Below, piece after piece: positions 7,476 through 15,624 of a stretch of DNA of 39,624 nt (positions are counted from its first letter, which is position 1; each line of letters starts with the position of its first letter). Origin of the DNA: a virus; the IMG/VR virus record IMGVR_UViG_3300005264_000074, positions 1 to 39,624 of that record; one strand, 5' to 3'. The notes under the pieces are model-generated. The model saw nothing but the letters and a program-made list of their open reading frames with translations, searched no databases and was not told the DNA's origin. A program made the translations under genes and the position numbers.

Positions 7476-8105
7476 CTAGTAGATAGTATCGTTATATATT
7501 TGTGCTATATCTAAATTTACAGCATTACTTGATGGTTTACTATCACCTGCAATTTTACCTAAGTTTGGTTGACTTAGTGTAGTATTACCATCCCCTACCA
7601 CCTTTGGAGAACTTAAGAATTCGGTGACTTCAACTAAGAAATCATTGAAGGTAATTTCCCCGGAGTCCAGCTTTTTAGTTATTCTTGGAGGGACATCGTT
7701 ATTGATAACATCATCATTGATTGTTACATTAGGATTACTCACTAAAAAATCATTTAAAACTTGGGCTCTAGTCTCTAGTTCTGATTGTTGGTTAGCTAAC
7801 TTTTCAGCTTCTGTTAGAGTCGCGTTATATGCACTTTTTGCCTCTAATTCCAGCCTATTTAGTTCAGCTCTCCATTTATCAGGGTCAGAAAATTTTAAAT
7901 CTTCCAATTCTGTTTTCTTTGCTTCATCTAGTTCAACTTTCGGTGTAGTTAGTTTCTCTAAAGCTTCTAATTTAGCTTTAGTAGCTTTTAACTCTTGTTG
8001 AGATTTAGTGTAAGCACTCTGGGTATCAAGAAATCTCTTTTTAAAATTTACCCCAGAATCTTCCGATTGTGGGCTAGCATCTGCGCTTTGCTCTGGATTA
8101 GCCAT
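7476..8105 (-). CDS. Capsid scaffolding protein
   Basis: A 209-residue, highly charged helical protein. Residues about 20-120 form a long Glu/Lys/Ala-rich coiled coil (KSQQELKATKAKLEALEKL, LEAKSAYNATLTEAEKLANQ), with a short structured C-terminal part. Length, composition and location immediately upstream of the major capsid gene are characteristic of scaffold proteins that template procapsid assembly and then leave. It has its own promoter upstream, at the beginning of the capsid transcription unit. Confidence 0.7.
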   Translation of the reverse strand: MANPEQSADASPQSEDSGVNFKKRFLDTQSAYTKSQQELKATKAKLEALEKLTTPKVELDEAKKTELEDLKFSDPDKWRAELNRLELEAKSAYNATLTEAEKLANQQSELETRAQVLNDFLVSNPNVTINDDVINNDVPPRITKKLDSGEITFNDFLVEVTEFLSSPKVVGDGNTTLSQPNLGKIAGDSKPSSNAVNLDIAQIYNDTIY

Positions 8106-8146
8106 ATTATTTCCTTTAGTTTGATTTAATCTTATATAATGTAGTT

Positions 8147-8169
8147 ATTATAACATTATTAATATTAAA
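8147..8169 (-). promoter_or_regulatory. Promoter for the capsid operon (TTTAAT-N11-TATAAT)
   Basis: On the minus strand TTTAAT (8164-8169) is followed by an 11-nt spacer ending in TGT and then TATAAT (8147-8152), an extended -10 element. It lies in the 70-nt gap between TerL and the scaffold gene and points at the scaffold. Same architecture and spacing as seven other sites in the window. Confidence 0.75.
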
Positions 8170-8175
8170 CTAATA

Positions 8176-9861
8176 TTAAATATCATAACATTTAGACATA
8201 AGTTTTATTGAAGTCCTAGGTTTAAATTCTCTTACATATATATTAGTTATAGGGCTAAATTTTAAACCCATAGCCATGTATCTAAGCATATCTGCTGGAT
8301 GAGAATGCTCATCATGTACTGGAGCATCTAAATATACATCATATTTACTATCATATTTCTTACGGTAATTCTGAATACAATCTATAATAATTTCACAGTC
8401 TTCGTCTATTTCTAATGTTTTAAGGAACTGTCTAGTTACTTCTATACCCTCCTGTATTCTATGTTTACTAACTAGTATGGGATTAAACCCCATTTCTTGC
8501 ATAGCAGTCCACCTTGTTTTTCCAGCTATTAGTTCGGTGACTTTAATATCATGTGGTACATAAGTATTACCATGAACCCAGCCAAACTTCGCAGATAGTG
8601 CTAAGAAGATATCTCTATAGTGCTCTAAACCATAACCATTATTAGCATATTCTCCTATAATTCTAACTTTACCATTCGGGTGTATCTGAAAGAAGCCTAT
8701 TGAGAATGTATCATTAACACCTAAGTCGAAACTAGAGTGTACTTTAAGGTTACTATCATAACTATTTTTTATTATCTTAAGCTTTTTAAATTCATGCTCA
8801 TAATATGTACCTTCTATACTCTGCTCAAATGCCTCTTTAGCTGTTGTAGGATACTCTTGCTGCATATCGGTACCAAGCTCTTCTTTTTTACTTGCATACC
8901 ACCATTTCTGAGTATCGGCCAGCTCAATATTTAACTCTTCTTCTAGCTTCTTGAAATAGCTATTTAGTTCTGTACTTATCTCTACTTCATGGTCTATATT
9001 ACAATCTAAGTCTTCTAACCAACTAAGGAATATTGGCTGGAAGTCAAATGGTCCCAAAGCTTTCCCTCTATTAACTAGTGACTCTGCTTTAGTCCACATC
9101 TCGTAAAAGAGTCCAGATTTACCTTCAGCCGTCGACTCTATAGTTATCTTATTATCCTTACCTACAGCCTGAAACGCTCCCGTTTTAAGTTCTTTCGCTT
9201 TCTCTGGGAACTTCTTAGCTATTTTACCAAGCTCAGATACATGAAGCCCTTGGAGAGTATCTCCACGGAAGTTACCTATTTTAAGTATCGAGCCGTTCGA
9301 GAATGTCATACCTTTCTGATTATTACTAACCAGCTCTAGTCCTAAGAGTTGTTTAATATCTGGGTCAAGTTCCTCCCACATCAAGAGTGCTCTTTTAGCT
9401 AATTTATCAGCTTCATCTTGCCCATAACTTTGTATCCCTGCTTGATACCCAGAATTAAATAGGCAGGCATCTAAATAATAAGCTAAGTATAGTGTAGATA
9501 TACCTTGCTGTCTAGACTTGAGAATAATCTTCTTACTGTGTCTAAATGACTTAATAACTTTCGTCTGTGCAGAGTTGAGGTGTAGTATCTGCTTCTTAGC
9601 ATTTTTATCTCTAATAGTATAGAGATTATTAAGTCTCCAGAACTTACTCGATAGTTTAGTATCTATAAATTCCTGCTGTTCAGGAGTTAAGCTAAGTTCT
9701 CTATTTTTGTAGTCTTCTGTTAGTTTTTTCCTAGCCTTTAGCTCTTTTCGAGTTTCTTGGGGAGTTTCTATAAAATCCTCATCACTAAGAGAAGCTCTAG
9801 TATAACCAGATAATATAACCGAAGCTAGACCAGATAACTCTATGTTTTCCTTAGCAATCAT
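8176..9861 (-). CDS. terL: Terminase large subunit
   Basis: A 561-residue DNA-packaging motor. The ATPase has an atypical Walker A (KSRQQGIST, about 115-123) in the usual phage-terminase form, and a Walker B region GLHVSELGKI (about 205-214) ending in an acidic pair position, then TIESTAEGKSGLF as coupling motif C. The nuclease domain shows SSFDLGVNDTFSIGFFQ (first acidic residue, about 376), PHDIKVTE and a final DEHSHPADMLRYMAMGLKF. It cuts concatemers and pumps DNA through the portal. ATG 9859-9861 overlaps the end of the small subunit by 11 nt. Unusually, the portal gene is not downstream but some 16 kb away on the circular map. Confidence 0.9.
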   Translation of the reverse strand: MIAKENIELSGLASVILSGYTRASLSDEDFIETPQETRKELKARKKLTEDYKNRELSLTPEQQEFIDTKLSSKFWRLNNLYTIRDKNAKKQILHLNSAQTKVIKSFRHSKKIILKSRQQGISTLYLAYYLDACLFNSGYQAGIQSYGQDEADKLAKRALLMWEELDPDIKQLLGLELVSNNQKGMTFSNGSILKIGNFRGDTLQGLHVSELGKIAKKFPEKAKELKTGAFQAVGKDNKITIESTAEGKSGLFYEMWTKAESLVNRGKALGPFDFQPIFLSWLEDLDCNIDHEVEISTELNSYFKKLEEELNIELADTQKWWYASKKEELGTDMQQEYPTTAKEAFEQSIEGTYYEHEFKKLKIIKNSYDSNLKVHSSFDLGVNDTFSIGFFQIHPNGKVRIIGEYANNGYGLEHYRDIFLALSAKFGWVHGNTYVPHDIKVTELIAGKTRWTAMQEMGFNPILVSKHRIQEGIEVTRQFLKTLEIDEDCEIIIDCIQNYRKKYDSKYDVYLDAPVHDEHSHPADMLRYMAMGLKFSPITNIYVREFKPRTSIKLMSKCYDI

Positions 9862-10297
9862 CTTTAAATTTCTCCGCTAAATTCTGTACAAGTATGTTTA
9901 TCGTAGGTCCTTGGTTCTCTGAGCCTTTATAACTCTTCTCTATTGAGTCAACTATAGCTACCATATCTTTAAACTCTTTAATCTCACAATAATTTATATC
10001 ATCTTCCATAAACTTATTAGCATGAGCTAAGGCCTTTCTCTTAAAGCTGTTTATGCTATCTTGTATATCTATATCTGGAGCTATATCTGGAGCTATATCT
10101 GGAGCTATTATATTTGTAGAGGCAGTACTTGGAACTACTGTTGCTGAAGCTATAGGTTGGTCTTGTTTAGTCCATTTAGTATATCCCTTGAGTTGTTTGG
10201 TTTCTATACTATATTTCTGGCATAGCTCTTCAATTGAGATAGGGGTGCTTTCATATTCTTGTTGATATATTAAGAGTAAGTCGTTTGGTAATTTCAT
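9851..10297 (-). CDS. terS: Terminase small subunit (probable)
   Basis: A 148-residue protein directly upstream of TerL and first in the late arm. The N-terminus (DLLLIYQQEYESTPISIEEL, CQKYSIETKQLKGYTKWTKQ) looks like a helix-turn-helix DNA-recognition domain. A linker follows with tandem APDI repeats (AP DIAPDIAPDID, encoded by 12-nt DNA copies at about 10077-10110), then a helical oligomerisation segment and a C-terminus that would contact TerL. It would recognise the packaging site, possibly the GC-rich island just upstream. Function is inferred from position, size and domain shape. Confidence 0.65.
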   Translation of the reverse strand: MKLPNDLLLIYQQEYESTPISIEELCQKYSIETKQLKGYTKWTKQDQPIASATVVPSTASTNIIAPDIAPDIAPDIDIQDSINSFKRKALAHANKFMEDDINYCEIKEFKDMVAIVDSIEKSYKGSENQGPTINILVQNLAEKFKDDC

Positions 10298-10319
10298 TAA
10301 AGTTCCTTAAATTTTGTTA

Positions 10320-10342
10320 ATTATATCTTATATTAGCTTAAA
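10320..10342 (-). promoter_or_regulatory. Late promoter upstream of TerS
   Basis: Minus-strand TTTAAG (10337-10342), 11-nt spacer ending in GA, then TATAAT (10320-10325), about 22 nt upstream of the TerS start. It differs from the consensus only in the last base of the upstream box and would drive the terminase genes and possibly the whole left arm. Confidence 0.65.
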
Positions 10343-10450
10343 TTTAGTTTAAATTTGAGGATTTGTTAAGAATTGTTTTAGATTTAAGAATTCTGTTATT
10401 CTCTGTAATGGGGTTAAGTTATATAGAATTAAGAATTGCTTTAGATTTCT

Positions 10451-10530
10451 TGGGCCGACATATGATGGTATACTTAGGCCCGGCAGCCCTTGCAGGGGGG
10501 GGGTAGACTACGAACAGAAAATAACGCTAA
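10451..10530. other. GC-rich island with a nine-G tract; candidate packaging site
   Basis: In an AT-rich intergenic region this segment carries GGGCC ... GGCCC inverted arms (about 10452-10481), the near-palindrome CCCTTGCAGGG (about 10487-10497) and nine consecutive G (10495-10503). It lies about 150 nt upstream of TerS, where pac or cos sites are commonly found. The packaging role is inference. Confidence 0.35.
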
Positions 10531-10748
10531 CAATAATCAGTGATAATAAACCGATAATATTTAATTGATTTAAGCTAGATTTAATAGCAATTATGGTATA
10601 GAGAAAGAATTAGCAAATTTGTTATTAATTTAAGCTAGATTTAATATTAATTATAATATTTATATACATTATATATAGATGATAATAAAGTGAGTTAGTA
10701 AATATTAATATAAAAATTTAAAACAGATTTAGCTCTTTTTAATCTAGT

Positions 10749-10771
10749 TTTAATATTTAGTAGTATATAAT
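10749..10771 (+). promoter_or_regulatory. Early promoter 1
   Basis: TTTAAT (10749-10754), 11-nt spacer ending in GTA, TATAAT (10766-10771). It points rightward at the first early gene and lies 84 nt upstream of a second promoter of the same type. Confidence 0.65.
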
Positions 10772-10832
10772 TTAAGTATCAAAAGAGAGTAAGTAAAATT
10801 TAATTAAAATATTCTTTTTGATTTAATTTTTA

Positions 10833-10855
10833 TTTAATAGTTCTTTTGTTATAAT
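10833..10855 (+). promoter_or_regulatory. Early promoter 2
   Basis: TTTAAT (10833-10838), 11-nt spacer ending in TTTTGT, TATAAT (10850-10855), an extended -10. About 50 nt around this site closely resemble the promoter at 15330-15352, including a T-rich upstream stretch, so the two probably share origin and regulation. Confidence 0.75.
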
Positions 10856-10983
10856 TATATACAGCAAAAGAGAGAAGCTAGAAGATAAAGTAATTAAGAC
10901 TATAAATTTATTAGAGTTATAAGTATATCTAATTATAGCTTGTATAAGTCTATGACTTAAATTAAAAACAACAGGAGTCTATT

Positions 10984-11445
10984 ATGGCTAAGTTAACTAA
11001 AAATCAAGTGTGGGCTAATGTCCAAAATCAAGTAGTTGAACTATTAAAAGGTTCTAAAGTAACTAAAGAATTTCAAGAAGAGCTACTATCTATATTAGAG
11101 ACTAATCTTGCACCTAAGACAGGTGGCTCTACAGCTAATCCACCAAAAGAGATAGACGGCGTTATGAACTATTATTGCCGCTTCCACCAAAGATATGAAC
11201 CTATTGAAAATATGGTTATGTCTAAAGATAAATCTAAAGGCTATTGTAAAGCCTCTATCTCACTTTGGAATAAAACTAATAGTGAGATTAAAAAATTAGA
11301 CTCACAAGCTAGTGCATATTTAACTGATGGTGAGTTTGAGAAAGCTCAAGACTTTGCTAAGCAAGCTAAAGCTCTTAGAGATGATTTCAATAAATCAGAG
11401 TTCTATGACTATGATAGAGATTGGGCAGAGTTTAATAAAGTATAG
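10984..11445 (+). CDS. Early protein with a zinc-finger-like module, paralogue of the 17184 gene
   Basis: First gene of the early arm, with AGGAG 5 nt before the ATG. The 153-residue product has an N-terminal helical module (VTKEFQEELLSILETNLAPK, then TGGSTANPP, about 26-54) and a putative metal-binding or knuckle segment YYCRFHQRYEP ... YCKAS (about 64-92), followed by a charged helical tail. The same order, KFNDELQAILAANLEPKAGG then CSVSGAWLP ... FFYEDKAGKG, occurs in the gene at 17184, so they are paralogues. Their position behind early promoters suggests abundant early products, perhaps DNA-binding or host takeover factors, but I recognise no family. Confidence 0.7.
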   Translation: MAKLTKNQVWANVQNQVVELLKGSKVTKEFQEELLSILETNLAPKTGGSTANPPKEIDGVMNYYCRFHQRYEPIENMVMSKDKSKGYCKASISLWNKTNSEIKKLDSQASAYLTDGEFEKAQDFAKQAKALRDDFNKSEFYDYDRDWAEFNKV

Positions 11446-11519
11446 GTTTATTAGAGCTTACTATTAATATAGTGAGCTCATATAAGTCTATTGGCTTAAA
11501 TTAAATATAAGAGTATACC

Positions 11520-11618
11520 ATAAAGTTAGAAGACTTAAGAGCTAAATATAGACCAACTAATGAAAGGCTTCAAGATATAACAAAAGCAATAAAGCTTTTA
11601 AAAGGTATGTTAAAATGA
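11520..11618 (+). CDS. Possible 32-aa protein without a canonical start codon
   Basis: An open frame (reading KLEDLRAKYRPTNERLQDIT then KAIKLLKGMLK) ends in TGA that overlaps the next ATG as ATGA, the coupling signal seen throughout this genome. No ATG, GTG or TTG is present near its 5' end; the only initiator-like codon is ATA at 11520, behind AAGAG. It may be a gene that lost its start, or a rare ATA start. The helical, charged sequence looks protein-like. Confidence 0.3.
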   Translation: MKLEDLRAKYRPTNERLQDITKAIKLLKGMLK

Positions 11619-11815
11619 CTGTTAAGATAAAGAATACAACTATAACTATAGAAGAGGATTTTATTTATACTAGCAGGTTGTTAAATAATAAGCAATATAA
11701 AATATGCACTAAGCTGGATGGAACTATAAGAGACCTGATAGCTAAGTGTGAGACTATATGTAAATTAAATAATGAGCTATATATAGAGTTAGCTATAATA
11801 CAAGCTAAAAATTAA
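11615..11815 (+). CDS. Small early protein of unknown function (66 aa)
   Basis: The 66-residue product (MTVKIKNTTITIEEDFIYTS start) has an N-terminal beta hairpin and a C-terminal helix (LIAKCETICKLNNELYIELA). No family is recognised. It overlaps the small upstream frame by 4 nt and is the last gene before the repeat-rich candidate origin; its 3' end already contains GAGCTATATA-type sequence akin to the repeats beyond it. Confidence 0.55.
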   Translation: MTVKIKNTTITIEEDFIYTSRLLNNKQYKICTKLDGTIRDLIAKCETICKLNNELYIELAIIQAKN

Positions 11816-11819
11816 TTAT

Positions 11820-12105
11820 ATGTTAGGCTATATAGAGCTAGTTATAACGTGGCTAAGTGTAATGATACATTGAGCTAATTATGGAGCTATATTAGGCTAT
11901 ACTGAGCTAAGTGTAATGCTATACTGAGCTAAGTGTAATGCTATATTAGGCTCTAATTATGGAGCTAATTATGGAGCTATATTAGGCTATACTGAGCTAT
12001 ATTAGGCTATACTGAGCTAAGTGTAATGCTATACTGAGCTAAGTGTAATGCTATATTAGGCTCTAATTATGGAGCTATATTAGGCTATGGAGCTAATTAT
12101 AATTT
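11820..12105 (+). repeat. Interspersed tandem repeats with a GAGCTA core (iteron-like)
   Basis: The stretch is built almost wholly from a few modules: GAGCTAAGTGTAATGCTATA, GAGCTATATTAGGCTATACT and GGAGCTAATTAT. A larger block of these modules near 11909-11990 recurs at about 12013-12092. No reading frame is maintained. Position directly upstream of AT-rich DNA and the primase-helicase gene suggests initiator-binding iterons. Confidence 0.8.
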
Positions 12106-12154
12106 GTTATATTTTATTATTAATCTAATATTAAATTTTTATATTAATTATGTT

Positions 12155-12278
12155 ATAAGTACAATAAGTACAATAAGTACAATAAGTACAATAAGTACAA
12201 TAATATAAAAAAGTCGAAATTTGAAAAAAAATATAAAAGAATTTTTTTCATAGCTTATTGTACTTATTGTACTTATTG
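12155..12278. repeat. 9-nt tandem repeats facing their own inverted copies
   Basis: ACAATAAGT is repeated without gaps about 5.4 times (12155-12203). After an AT-rich stretch, the reverse complement appears at 12254-12278 (CTTATTGTA units), so the two arms can pair over 25 nt around a loop of roughly 50 nt. This is a typical layout for an origin or a plasmid-like replication control site. Confidence 0.8.
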
Positions 12279-12336
12279 CAATACAACTAAATTTTAGGAT
12301 TTTTTTAACAAAAACAGGTCCATAAGACTATCCCAC

Positions 12337-12398
12337 ACGTCCATAAATCAAAATTAGATTTTCAACATATTTTAATTTTGATTTTAAAAAATGGACGT
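12337..12398. repeat. Interrupted inverted repeat upstream of the replication genes
   Basis: ACGTCCAT plus ATCAAAATTA (12337-12344, 12347-12356) pairs with TAATTTTGAT plus ATGGACGT (12373-12382, 12391-12398). All 18 bases of the two blocks are complementary, with small bulges. Part of the candidate origin; could alternatively be an operator. Confidence 0.7.
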
Positions 12399-12505
12399 CC
12401 CACAGGCTCCTATGGCGTACTTGTAGTGCTACTAGTTCAAAAATTTAAGCCTAATTTAAGCATAATTTAATATTAGATTAAGATTTCGTTAATATTTAAT
12501 ACATA

Positions 12506-12528
12506 TTTAATATTAAATAGGATATAAT
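12506..12528 (+). promoter_or_regulatory. Promoter of the primase-helicase operon
   Basis: TTTAAT (12506-12511), 11-nt spacer ending in GGA, TATAAT (12523-12528), followed by repeated TTAAATAA and a GAGGA ribosome site before ATG 12568. Same spacing as the other phage promoters. Confidence 0.7.
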
Positions 12529-12567
12529 AATTAAATAATTAAATAATTAAATAATGAGGATATAAAA

Positions 12568-12933
12568 ATGCACACTTACTTAAGCTATAAGGGCTTACAC
12601 AGCATAATCAAATCCCTAGCCTTTCACCGAAATAAATTAAAATTAAGGTTATACAACACAAACCCACCATTTGCCTCGCAGCAAGCAGTATTAGGCAATA
12701 ATAGCAAGGCCATTAAAGCGATACGAGCACATAACTATCATAATGTCACACCTTTAAGAACAGACTATATAGCCGGCAAAGCAACTCCCAATAATAAAGT
12801 GGAGCTAATAATACACTTAGATGAGGAGCAGTTAACCGATGCTATAGAGATACTAAATATAGCTAGGGACTCACAAATAATAGACTCAAGTAGATATAAT
12901 CAATTAAAAGCTTATATAACAGAGGGCCTATAA
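12568..12933 (+). CDS. Unknown protein upstream of the primase-helicase (121 aa)
   Basis: A basic 121-residue protein (SIIKSLAFHRNKLKLRLYNT early; VELIIHLDEEQLTDAIEILN late). The N-terminal third is rich in Lys/Arg/His and could bind nucleic acid; the C-terminal third is helical. It begins 40 nt after a promoter, at the edge of the candidate origin, and ends one nucleotide before the primase-helicase ATG, so the two are co-translated. It is a candidate origin-binding or loading protein, inferred only from context. Confidence 0.6.
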   Translation: MHTYLSYKGLHSIIKSLAFHRNKLKLRLYNTNPPFASQQAVLGNNSKAIKAIRAHNYHNVTPLRTDYIAGKATPNNKVELIIHLDEEQLTDAIEILNIARDSQIIDSSRYNQLKAYITEGL

Positions 12934-12934
12934 T

Positions 12935-15307
12935 ATGACTATAATACCACTACCTAATAGTATACATAGGAACCTAGAGACTAAAAAGAAATTCTACAAA
13001 ACAATAGCTAGTAATGAGATAGCTAAGAGTGCTGGAATGCCAAGAGGCTGGGAGTCAACTAATAGCTACAGTCAGCTAACATATAAGCAAGTTAATAGCT
13101 ATGCAATAAGATGTGATGATGATTTAGTTGTTATAGATTGTGATGACTTAGAGACTACAGTCCTAATAGATGATGCTCTAGTACCAGGTGAGGACCATAC
13201 AAAAGAGCATTATATAATTATTAGTGATAAGGGAGAGAAGCACTTTTATTTTGCACCCTCCGAATACTACAGAGAGAGTAAGCTATACAAGAAGTCGAGG
13301 GTTGCACTAGGTAAAATAGATGTATTGCATGGTAAGGCCCTAGTATATGCAGCTTGTAAGGGTAATGAAACAAAGAGTGTATTACAAGGCACTAAAAATA
13401 TAGATAGTAAATTAGGTTATGGCTTAACTCCAATACCTAATAATATAGTTGATATGCTAGTGCTTAGACTAAAGACGAAAATATTAGCTAAGGAAGAGGA
13501 TTATAAGCCGGTAGTTAGCTTCTTAGCTCCACTAATAGAGCATTCACTAGCACTATATACTCACCATACTAAGGGTGGTAATTATTTAGATATGCAAGCA
13601 CTAATGGCACTAATAACACCAGCGCAGTATAGAGAGGAGTTGAAACCTGATAATAACCCTGCGAGGTTAGAAGAGGGTAGAATGACATACCTCCATGCAA
13701 TAAGCTTTAAGGTTAGTAATGACCCAAGTATTAGCTTTGAGCTACACCAAGAATTAATAAACACAATATCGAATATGTTACAGAGACCAATGGACCCAGC
13801 AAGGCTAAAGGCAGAGATATTTGACTATGTAAGAAGTGAGGTTAATGGTACTAGATGGCAGTATAATAAAAATGCGACTGGGCAGCCACTAGTATCAATG
13901 AATAGCTCTGAGTATTGCCCAATATATAGAACACTAGAGGATGAATATGTATTATCAAAGCCCTCGGGGGATGTAGTTATATTATCAAGTACCCAGAAGT
14001 TTAAGCAGGCGATAGGTACTAAGAACTTTTCACTGCTAGTTAATGGAGCTAAGGTAAATTTAGAGACCTCAATAGCTATGAAAAAATTGCAGGACTCTAT
14101 GGAGACACTGTCTATAAGAGACCTACCATATAGAAACACAGGTGTATTTATCGAGGATAACTCACTATATTACAATAAACATGTACCTACAAAGTATTTA
14201 GGGATAATTAGAGGTACTTATAAAAGTAACTTAGTTTATCAAGGGCCAGAGTCACACCCACTAATAACTAGAATAATTAAGAATGTAATGTGTGATAACC
14301 TAGAAATAGCTGCAAATGATGGCGAGTTAACTATGTACGATAAGTTTATAGAGTTTCTTAGTTTCAAGCTTAAAAAACTAGAGTATTCACCACTAGTATT
14401 TCAGCTTATGGGTAATCGTGGTACTGGTAAGTCGCTGCTCATGCAGATATTTAATGACCTTACTGGGTTATTTATGCCAGTGAGCTTTAGTAAAAAGACC
14501 GAGTTTAATGGTGATATGGCAGGGCAGATATTCTTGAATGAAGATGAAGGATTAGTTACTCAACAGTTAGTTAATACAGCTAAGACGCTATCTGGCTCTA
14601 AAATTATATCAATTCGTAGGTTGTATGCTGAGGCTGAGAAGCAAAGAAATATAGCTACCTATATATTTACTACAAATAAAACTACACCTATGGCAGAGAC
14701 TATAAACGATAGGAGATTTGTTACCTTTAGTAGTTTTAAAGCACCTAAGCTATTTGAGAAAGACATGGAGCTTAGTATAGCCTTAGAATTGGAAGCCTTT
14801 TCACTATGCTTAAGGGACACTAAAATAACTAACCCGAAATTATACTTAGATGCTAATGAGTGGCATGATGCTATACACTATGATAATTTTGAGGAGAAGC
14901 AGCAAGTAACCGAACACATTCCTAGCAGAATAGCTAATTTACTTTATATATTAAATAGCTTATCTGGTGCTGAAATACACAAGCAATTAGAAATGTGCTT
15001 TGGTACTGATTATCACTATATAACAACTAAAAGGTCGCCTACAGTTATCAATATACCTTTAGCTAAGTATCCTCAGTTAGTTAGAAAGTCTGATGGTCGA
15101 GTGTTAACACATGAAATTACTAGGGATATGCTTAAAGCTGTAGAATTAGATAGCTATATAAAGATGGATAGGAATGGTAAGAAGACCGTGTATGGTGAGA
15201 ACTTTTATAGCTTAAGACTTAACTTATCCCACAACCAATTAAGTGAGTGGGAGACAAGCAAAAATGGTATCGAACCTATAGCAGGGGACGATATAGAAAT
15301 TGATTAA
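12935..15307 (+). CDS. Primase-helicase: N-terminal PrimPol (AEP) domain with SF3 helicase
   Basis: A 790-residue replication initiator. The N-terminal primase-polymerase domain shows the three archaeo-eukaryotic primase motifs: acidic VVIDCDD (66-71), SDKGEKHFYF (97-106) and KIDVLHGKALVYAA (127-140). A linker domain follows. The C-terminal superfamily 3 helicase has Walker A LMGNRGTGKS (491-500), Walker B-like IFLNEDEG (532-539), sensor YIFTTNKTTPM (576-586) and arginine motif NDRRFVTF (591-598). Such D5/PrimPol-SF3 proteins unwind at a specific origin and prime synthesis, so the adjoining repeat region is the probable target. Together with the polymerase and ssDNA-binding protein they make a self-contained replisome. 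Confidence 0.9.
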   Translation: MTIIPLPNSIHRNLETKKKFYKTIASNEIAKSAGMPRGWESTNSYSQLTYKQVNSYAIRCDDDLVVIDCDDLETTVLIDDALVPGEDHTKEHYIIISDKGEKHFYFAPSEYYRESKLYKKSRVALGKIDVLHGKALVYAACKGNETKSVLQGTKNIDSKLGYGLTPIPNNIVDMLVLRLKTKILAKEEDYKPVVSFLAPLIEHSLALYTHHTKGGNYLDMQALMALITPAQYREELKPDNNPARLEEGRMTYLHAISFKVSNDPSISFELHQELINTISNMLQRPMDPARLKAEIFDYVRSEVNGTRWQYNKNATGQPLVSMNSSEYCPIYRTLEDEYVLSKPSGDVVILSSTQKFKQAIGTKNFSLLVNGAKVNLETSIAMKKLQDSMETLSIRDLPYRNTGVFIEDNSLYYNKHVPTKYLGIIRGTYKSNLVYQGPESHPLITRIIKNVMCDNLEIAANDGELTMYDKFIEFLSFKLKKLEYSPLVFQLMGNRGTGKSLLMQIFNDLTGLFMPVSFSKKTEFNGDMAGQIFLNEDEGLVTQQLVNTAKTLSGSKIISIRRLYAEAEKQRNIATYIFTTNKTTPMAETINDRRFVTFSSFKAPKLFEKDMELSIALELEAFSLCLRDTKITNPKLYLDANEWHDAIHYDNFEEKQQVTEHIPSRIANLLYILNSLSGAEIHKQLEMCFGTDYHYITTKRSPTVINIPLAKYPQLVRKSDGRVLTHEITRDMLKAVELDSYIKMDRNGKKTVYGENFYSLRLNLSHNQLSEWETSKNGIEPIAGDDIEID

Positions 15308-15329
15308 ATTCTTTTTATTTTAATTTCTA

Positions 15330-15352
15330 TTTAATAATTATTTGGATATACT
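15330..15352 (+). promoter_or_regulatory. Promoter for the small-gene/Dda operon
   Basis: TTTAAT (15330-15335), 11-nt spacer ending in TTTGGA, TATACT (15347-15352). About 50 nt match the early promoter at 10833-10855. It lies 25 nt upstream of the 41-codon gene at 15378. Confidence 0.7.
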
Positions 15353-15377
15353 TATATACATATAATAGGAGATAATA

Positions 15378-15503
15378 ATGGTAATAACTAATATAAAGAC
15401 AGGCTTAAAGAAATATATTAACCGTTGGCTTTACTCACCTCATGAGCTAAATAAAATATTTGAGTTTTATACTCAGCTTAAAATTTATGAGGTTAAGGAT
15501 TAG
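15378..15503 (+). CDS. Small unknown protein (41 aa)
   Basis: ATG with an AGGAGA site 8 nt upstream, directly after a promoter, opens a 41-residue frame with a basic, aromatic sequence (GLKKYINRWLYSPHELNKIF). No family is recognised. The ribosome site, promoter and tight spacing to the next genes support it being real. Confidence 0.55.
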   Translation: MVITNIKTGLKKYINRWLYSPHELNKIFEFYTQLKIYEVKD

Positions 15504-15506
15504 GTT

Positions 15507-15623
15507 ATGGAAGAGTTTGAGATACACAAGAAATTAAGAAGAGAATTTGATAAGCTGTACAGCTTATATTTACAACTTAGAGTTAAAGAAATTGAATCTA
15601 AATTCAAATCAATAGGAAAGTAA
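15507..15623 (+). CDS. Small charged helical protein (38 aa)
   Basis: A 38-residue frame starting 3 nt after the preceding stop and ending 1 nt before the next start. The sequence is a single amphipathic, Lys/Glu-rich helix (HKKLRREFDKLYSLYLQLRV). No family is recognised; the evidence is its packing within the operon. Confidence 0.5.
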   Translation: MEEFEIHKKLRREFDKLYSLYLQLRVKEIESKFKSIGK

Positions 15624-15624
15624 A

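Larger units (their letters stand above)
10298..10983. other. Divergent control region between late and early arms
   Basis: This 686-nt stretch has no credible gene. Proceeding rightward it holds the leftward promoter (10320-10342), two copies of a TTAAGAATTG-YTTTAGATTT repeat (about 10363 and 10423), a GC-rich island with a run of nine G (10451-10530), two copies of TTTAAGCTAGATTTAATA (about 10567 and 10631), and two rightward promoters (10749-10771, 10833-10855). The pairs of repeats are candidate regulator-binding sites; nothing identifies the regulator. Confidence 0.6.

Noticed and set aside
7624-8001. 125-codon plus-strand frame, Ser-rich
   Set aside because: Antisense to the scaffold coiled coil; low-complexity Ser/Leu composition mirrors Glu/Lys/Ala codons on the coding strand.
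10451-10530. tRNA gene in the GC-rich island
   Set aside because: No cloverleaf, T-loop or acceptor pairing can be drawn; no tRNA was recognised anywhere in the window.
11820-12203. CRISPR array
   Set aside because: The repeats are short, contiguous or mixed modules with no unique spacers of constant length and no cas genes.
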